A DNA stretch of 8,677 nt. Source: Sphingomonas_R sp036387535 (GTDB lineage: Bacteria > Pseudomonadota > Alphaproteobacteria > Sphingomonadales > Sphingomonadaceae). Shown piece after piece: positions 7,204-8,677 of this stretch. Made by a program: the position numbers and the translations under genes. Position 1 is the stretch's first letter; each line of letters opens with the position of its first letter. The DNA is taken from the NCBI RefSeq assembly GCF_036387535.1, contig NZ_DASVTO010000108.1:1-8677 (forward strand), written 5' to 3'. Below the pieces are notes generated by a model. That model worked only from the letters and a program-made list of their open reading frames with translations. It did not search any database and was not told where the DNA came from.

Positions 7204-7866
7204 TTGTCGACCGGGTTGAAGAGCGGCCGGCGGATCGGTAATCGCGCGGGGATGAGCGGACCGGATTTCAGGATCGAGCGTGGCCATCCGGCGCCGATCG
7301 TCGGGGTGGACGAGGCCGGGCGGGGGCCGTTGGCGGGCCCGGTGGTGGCCGCGGCGGTCCTGCTGAACCGGCGGCGGACACCGAAGGGCGTCGATGACAG
7401 CAAGAAGCTCTGCGCGCGCAGACGAGCCGATCTGTACGGAGAGATCTGTGCGAAGGCGGTGGTGGGCGTCGGGATTGCGAGCGTCGCGGAAATCGACACG
7501 ATCAACATCTATCATGCGACGATGCTGGCGATGGCGCGGGCGGTGGACGCGCTGGTGATCGCGGCGGGTGGGGCAGAGCCGTCGATGGTGCTGGTCGATG
7601 GCAACGCCCTGCCGAAGTGGCGCTATCCGGCGACTGCGGTCGTCGGGGGTGATGCGCTGTGCCTGTCAATTGCCGCGGCATCGATCGTCGCCAAGCATGA
7701 ACGGGACCGCATGATGCTGGATTATGATGCCGCGCACCCGGGCTATGGCTGGTCCCGGAACAAGGGCTATGGCACGGCGGCGCATCTGGCGGCGTTGAAC
7801 AGCCTGGGGCCGAGCCCGATCCACCGCCGCAGCTTCGCCCCGGTGCGGCAGCTATTGCTGATCTGA
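7204..7866 (+). CDS. rnhB: Ribonuclease HII
   Basis: RNase HII cuts RNA in RNA/DNA hybrids and starts ribonucleotide excision repair at single misincorporated rNMPs. The catalytic DEDD set is visible: D36 and E37 in GVDEAGRGPLAGPVV, D132 in VDGNALP, and D150 in VVGGDALC. The GRG loop (39-41) and the tyrosine of NKGYGT (Tyr189) are the ribonucleotide-sensing elements known from the family. SIAAASIVAKHERD (155-168) is also typical. From TTG 7204 the protein has 220 residues. From ATG 7252 it has 204, closer to E. coli (198), and begins MSGPDF. The 16 extra residues are basic, and their codons are GC3-rich, so both starts remain possible. It is the last gene of the glmM-thiD run and converges with the small minus-strand gene, with only 10 bases between the two stops. 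rnhB next to ccrM is also the Caulobacter arrangement. Confidence 0.95.
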   Translation: MSTGLKSGRRIGNRAGMSGPDFRIERGHPAPIVGVDEAGRGPLAGPVVAAAVLLNRRRTPKGVDDSKKLCARRRADLYGEICAKAVVGVGIASVAEIDTINIYHATMLAMARAVDALVIAAGGAEPSMVLVDGNALPKWRYPATAVVGGDALCLSIAAASIVAKHERDRMMLDYDAAHPGYGWSRNKGYGTAAHLAALNSLGPSPIHRRSFAPVRQLLLI

Positions 7867-7876
7867 AATCCGCGCG

Positions 7877-8194
7877 TCAGTCGAGTCGGCTGGACTGGAC
7901 ATAGGCGAGGCAACCGCGCTGGCGGGACCAGTCATCGCCGAAACACGCATCGGCGTCGCTGACGTGCCGAGCGCTGGCCCAGCGATAGCCTTCGTCAAAG
8001 GTCGAGCAGCCGGCACAATCGCCCGTCCCACCGGCAAGCGCAGGATCAACGGCATAGAGCGCGCGCGGATAGATGGGTTCCTGATCGAAGGCGGATTGGC
8101 GGCGAAGGCCATCGACCGTCGTCAGGCCCAACAAGCCGCCGAACACGGCCGCCGCGAACCCGGACAAGAGCGTTGCACGAACCTGTCCCGTCAT
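7877..8194 (-). CDS. Small membrane-anchored or exported protein with four cysteines, function unknown
   Basis: This 105-residue protein starts at ATG 8194. The N-terminus has a hydrophobic segment (about residues 9-25, LLSGFAAAVFGGLLGL) that acts as an anchor or uncleaved signal. The remainder is hydrophilic and extracytoplasmic by prediction. The tail contains C60-x-x-C63, then TFDEGYRWA (65-73), C84, and WSRQRGCLAYV (89-99, with C95). Four cysteines in an exported domain suggest disulfides or metal binding. I have no confident family name. GGGGG about 5 bases upstream of the ATG is a weak ribosome site; a TTG at 8239 would add 15 residues. It is transcribed away from ccrM, so the GANTC-rich gap also contains its promoter. 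Composition and the regular domain pattern argue that it is real, although it is short. Confidence 0.65.
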   Translation of the reverse strand: MTGQVRATLLSGFAAAVFGGLLGLTTVDGLRRQSAFDQEPIYPRALYAVDPALAGGTGDCAGCSTFDEGYRWASARHVSDADACFGDDWSRQRGCLAYVQSSRLD

Positions 8195-8309
8195 GTGCCG
8201 CCCCCGAAACGCTGCGATGATCGCATTGATGAAGCCCAACCGGCCGATACCGATCCGGTTCCCGTCAATAATAAGTGGGTGCGAGTCCCTGGTGCCACAC
8301 CACCACCCG

Positions 8310-8337
8310 TTGAGTCCGCCGGATGTCCGAGACTCAA
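8310..8337. repeat. Inverted repeat TTGAGTC / GACTCAA carrying two GANTC sites
   Basis: TTGAGTC (8310-8316) and GACTCAA (8331-8337) are perfect 7-bp complements, each containing one GANTC. Inside, CGGA-TG-TCCG forms a further 4-bp stem, so the transcript could fold as an 11-bp interrupted hairpin. No T-run follows. It could be a dimeric protein operator or an RNA leader hairpin. Confidence 0.6.
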
Positions 8338-8386
8338 CATGCGGTGCGAAGACTCCCTTTGTTCTCCATGTGGCGCGACTCGGCAG

Positions 8387-8400
8387 GAATCCGAGGATTC
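8387..8400. repeat. Perfect inverted repeat GAATCC-GA-GGATTC with a GANTC in each arm
   Basis: The 6-bp arms at 8387-8392 and 8395-8400 are separated by GA. Each arm contains a GANTC (GAATC, GATTC), which puts two methylation sites in a 14-bp dyad. CAGG and CCTG just outside could extend it imperfectly. The 2-base spacer makes a protein-binding dyad more likely than a stable RNA hairpin. Confidence 0.55.
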
Positions 8401-8465
8401 GGCCTGGCCTTGACGGGTCGGTCGCAACGACTCAGGGTGCCTGCAAGCGATTGAGGACGGCGAAG

Positions 8466-8677
8466 ATGGGCGTAGCGAAGACGATCGACGCGAGCAGCGT
8501 TCCGGTGTTGCGAACCGTCGCCAAGCCCAAGCTGACCATGCTGTCGCTGGACACGATCCTGATGGGCGATTGTGTCGCCGCGATGCGGGGAATGCCGGAT
8601 CGATCGGTCGACATGATCTTTGCCGATCCGCCCTATAATCTGCAGCTGGGCGGCGAGTTGCTGCGACCCGAGGGCGG
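8466..8677 (+). CDS. ccrM: CcrM-type adenine-specific DNA methyltransferase, 5' part (cut by window end)
   Basis: The first 70 residues are visible. The methyltransferase core starts with LDTILMGDCVAAM (about 28-40), then SVDMIFADPPYNLQLGGEL (47-65). The DPPY tetrad at 54-57 is the catalytic motif IV of amino-methyltransferases. DPPY near the N-terminus, ahead of the AdoMet-binding motif, is the beta-class order that CcrM uses, and the NLQLGGELLRP continuation is what I recognise from alphaproteobacterial CcrM. Known CcrM enzymes methylate the adenine of GANTC and control cell-cycle transcription. The start ATG 8466 has TGAGGA (8452-8457) at 8 bases. A linker of about 24 residues precedes the core. 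The 3' part, including FxGxG and the C-terminal DNA-binding domain, lies outside the window. A restriction-modification enzyme of the same class is the alternative, but no restriction gene is seen and rnhB is close by. Confidence 0.88.
   Translation, partial: MGVAKTIDASSVPVLRTVAKPKLTMLSLDTILMGDCVAAMRGMPDRSVDMIFADPPYNLQLGGELLRPEG

Larger units (their letters stand above)
8283..8433. promoter_or_regulatory. Cluster of eight GANTC (CcrM recognition) sites upstream of ccrM
   Basis: The sites start at 8283 (GAGTC), 8312 (GAGTC), 8331 (GACTC), 8351 (GACTC), 8377 (GACTC), 8387 (GAATC), 8396 (GATTC) and 8429 (GACTC). Spacings are 29, 19, 20, 26, 10, 9 and 33 bases, several close to one or two helical turns. 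GANTC is the sequence methylated by the CcrM family, and the adjacent gene encodes such an enzyme. In Caulobacter, GANTC sites in the ccrM leader influence its cell-cycle shut-off, and GcrA acts at methylated GANTC promoters. A similar role here is inferred. Confidence 0.75.
8195..8465. promoter_or_regulatory. Divergent intergenic regulatory region / ccrM leader
   Basis: This is a 271-base gap between the divergently read small gene and ccrM. Frames open here are short and show no domain pattern. It holds one AT-rich patch (CAATAATAAG, 8266-8275) that could be a -10-like element for ccrM, a TTGACG at 8410-8415 with no convincing -10 partner, an array of GANTC sites, and several inverted repeats. 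No TTAA-N7-TTAA CtrA box is seen. If transcription starts near the AT-rich patch, all GANTC sites would lie in the transcribed leader; that placement is inference. Confidence 0.5.

Noticed and set aside
7964..8413. 149-residue plus-strand frame across the small gene and the gap
   Set aside because: It is antisense to the four-cysteine protein, lacks a ribosome site, and has no recognisable motif.
8191..8427. 78-residue minus-strand open frame upstream of ccrM
   Set aside because: It has no hydrophobic or domain pattern, overlaps the GANTC/dyad region, and is best explained as non-coding leader.

Overview
The window looks like chromosomal DNA of a high-GC alphaproteobacterium, most likely a sphingomonad (Sphingomonadales). 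The signs are strong G/C third-position bias in every gene, the start of a CcrM-type cell-cycle DNA methyltransferase next to rnhB (an alphaproteobacterial arrangement), a lipoprotein/exported amidohydrolase pair beside a POT peptide transporter, and REP-like palindromes of the 'CATCCCGGC..GCCGGGATC' type. The genus is inferred from protein style, not proven. No rRNA, tRNA, CRISPR array, insertion sequence or prophage gene was found.

Layout. (1) Positions 119-4621 hold a tightly packed three-gene plus-strand unit. It encodes a POT/PTR2 proton-coupled peptide transporter, an outer-membrane-type lipoprotein amidohydrolase with an intact metal site, and a second exported amidohydrolase-fold protein that has lost its metal ligands. 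The reading frames overlap by 11 bases and by 1 base. The set reads as an envelope peptide or amino-acid-derivative hydrolysis and uptake system. (2) Positions 4622-4825 are intergenic and carry a degenerate inverted pair of REP-like palindromes (a REPIN-like unit) plus one perfect single copy. (3) Positions 4826-7866 are a plus-strand housekeeping run. It contains glmM (phosphoglucosamine mutase, cell-wall precursor synthesis), thiD (HMP-P kinase, thiamine synthesis; 4-base overlap with glmM), an unrecognised 58-residue single-pass membrane protein, and rnhB (RNase HII). (4) A small minus-strand gene for a membrane-anchored, four-cysteine protein (7877-8194) converges on rnhB. (5) The 271-base gap before ccrM (8195-8465) is dense in GANTC, the recognition sequence of the CcrM family: eight sites lie in 151 bases, against about ten in the rest of the window by hand count. 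Several of them sit in inverted repeats. (6) ccrM begins at 8466 and runs off the window edge.

The most interesting signal is the GANTC array in the leader of the gene whose product should methylate those sites. It suggests methylation-dependent autoregulation that is more elaborate than the small number of leader sites known in Caulobacter. The second is the pairing of an active-looking amidohydrolase with a metal-site-less paralogue in one operon.
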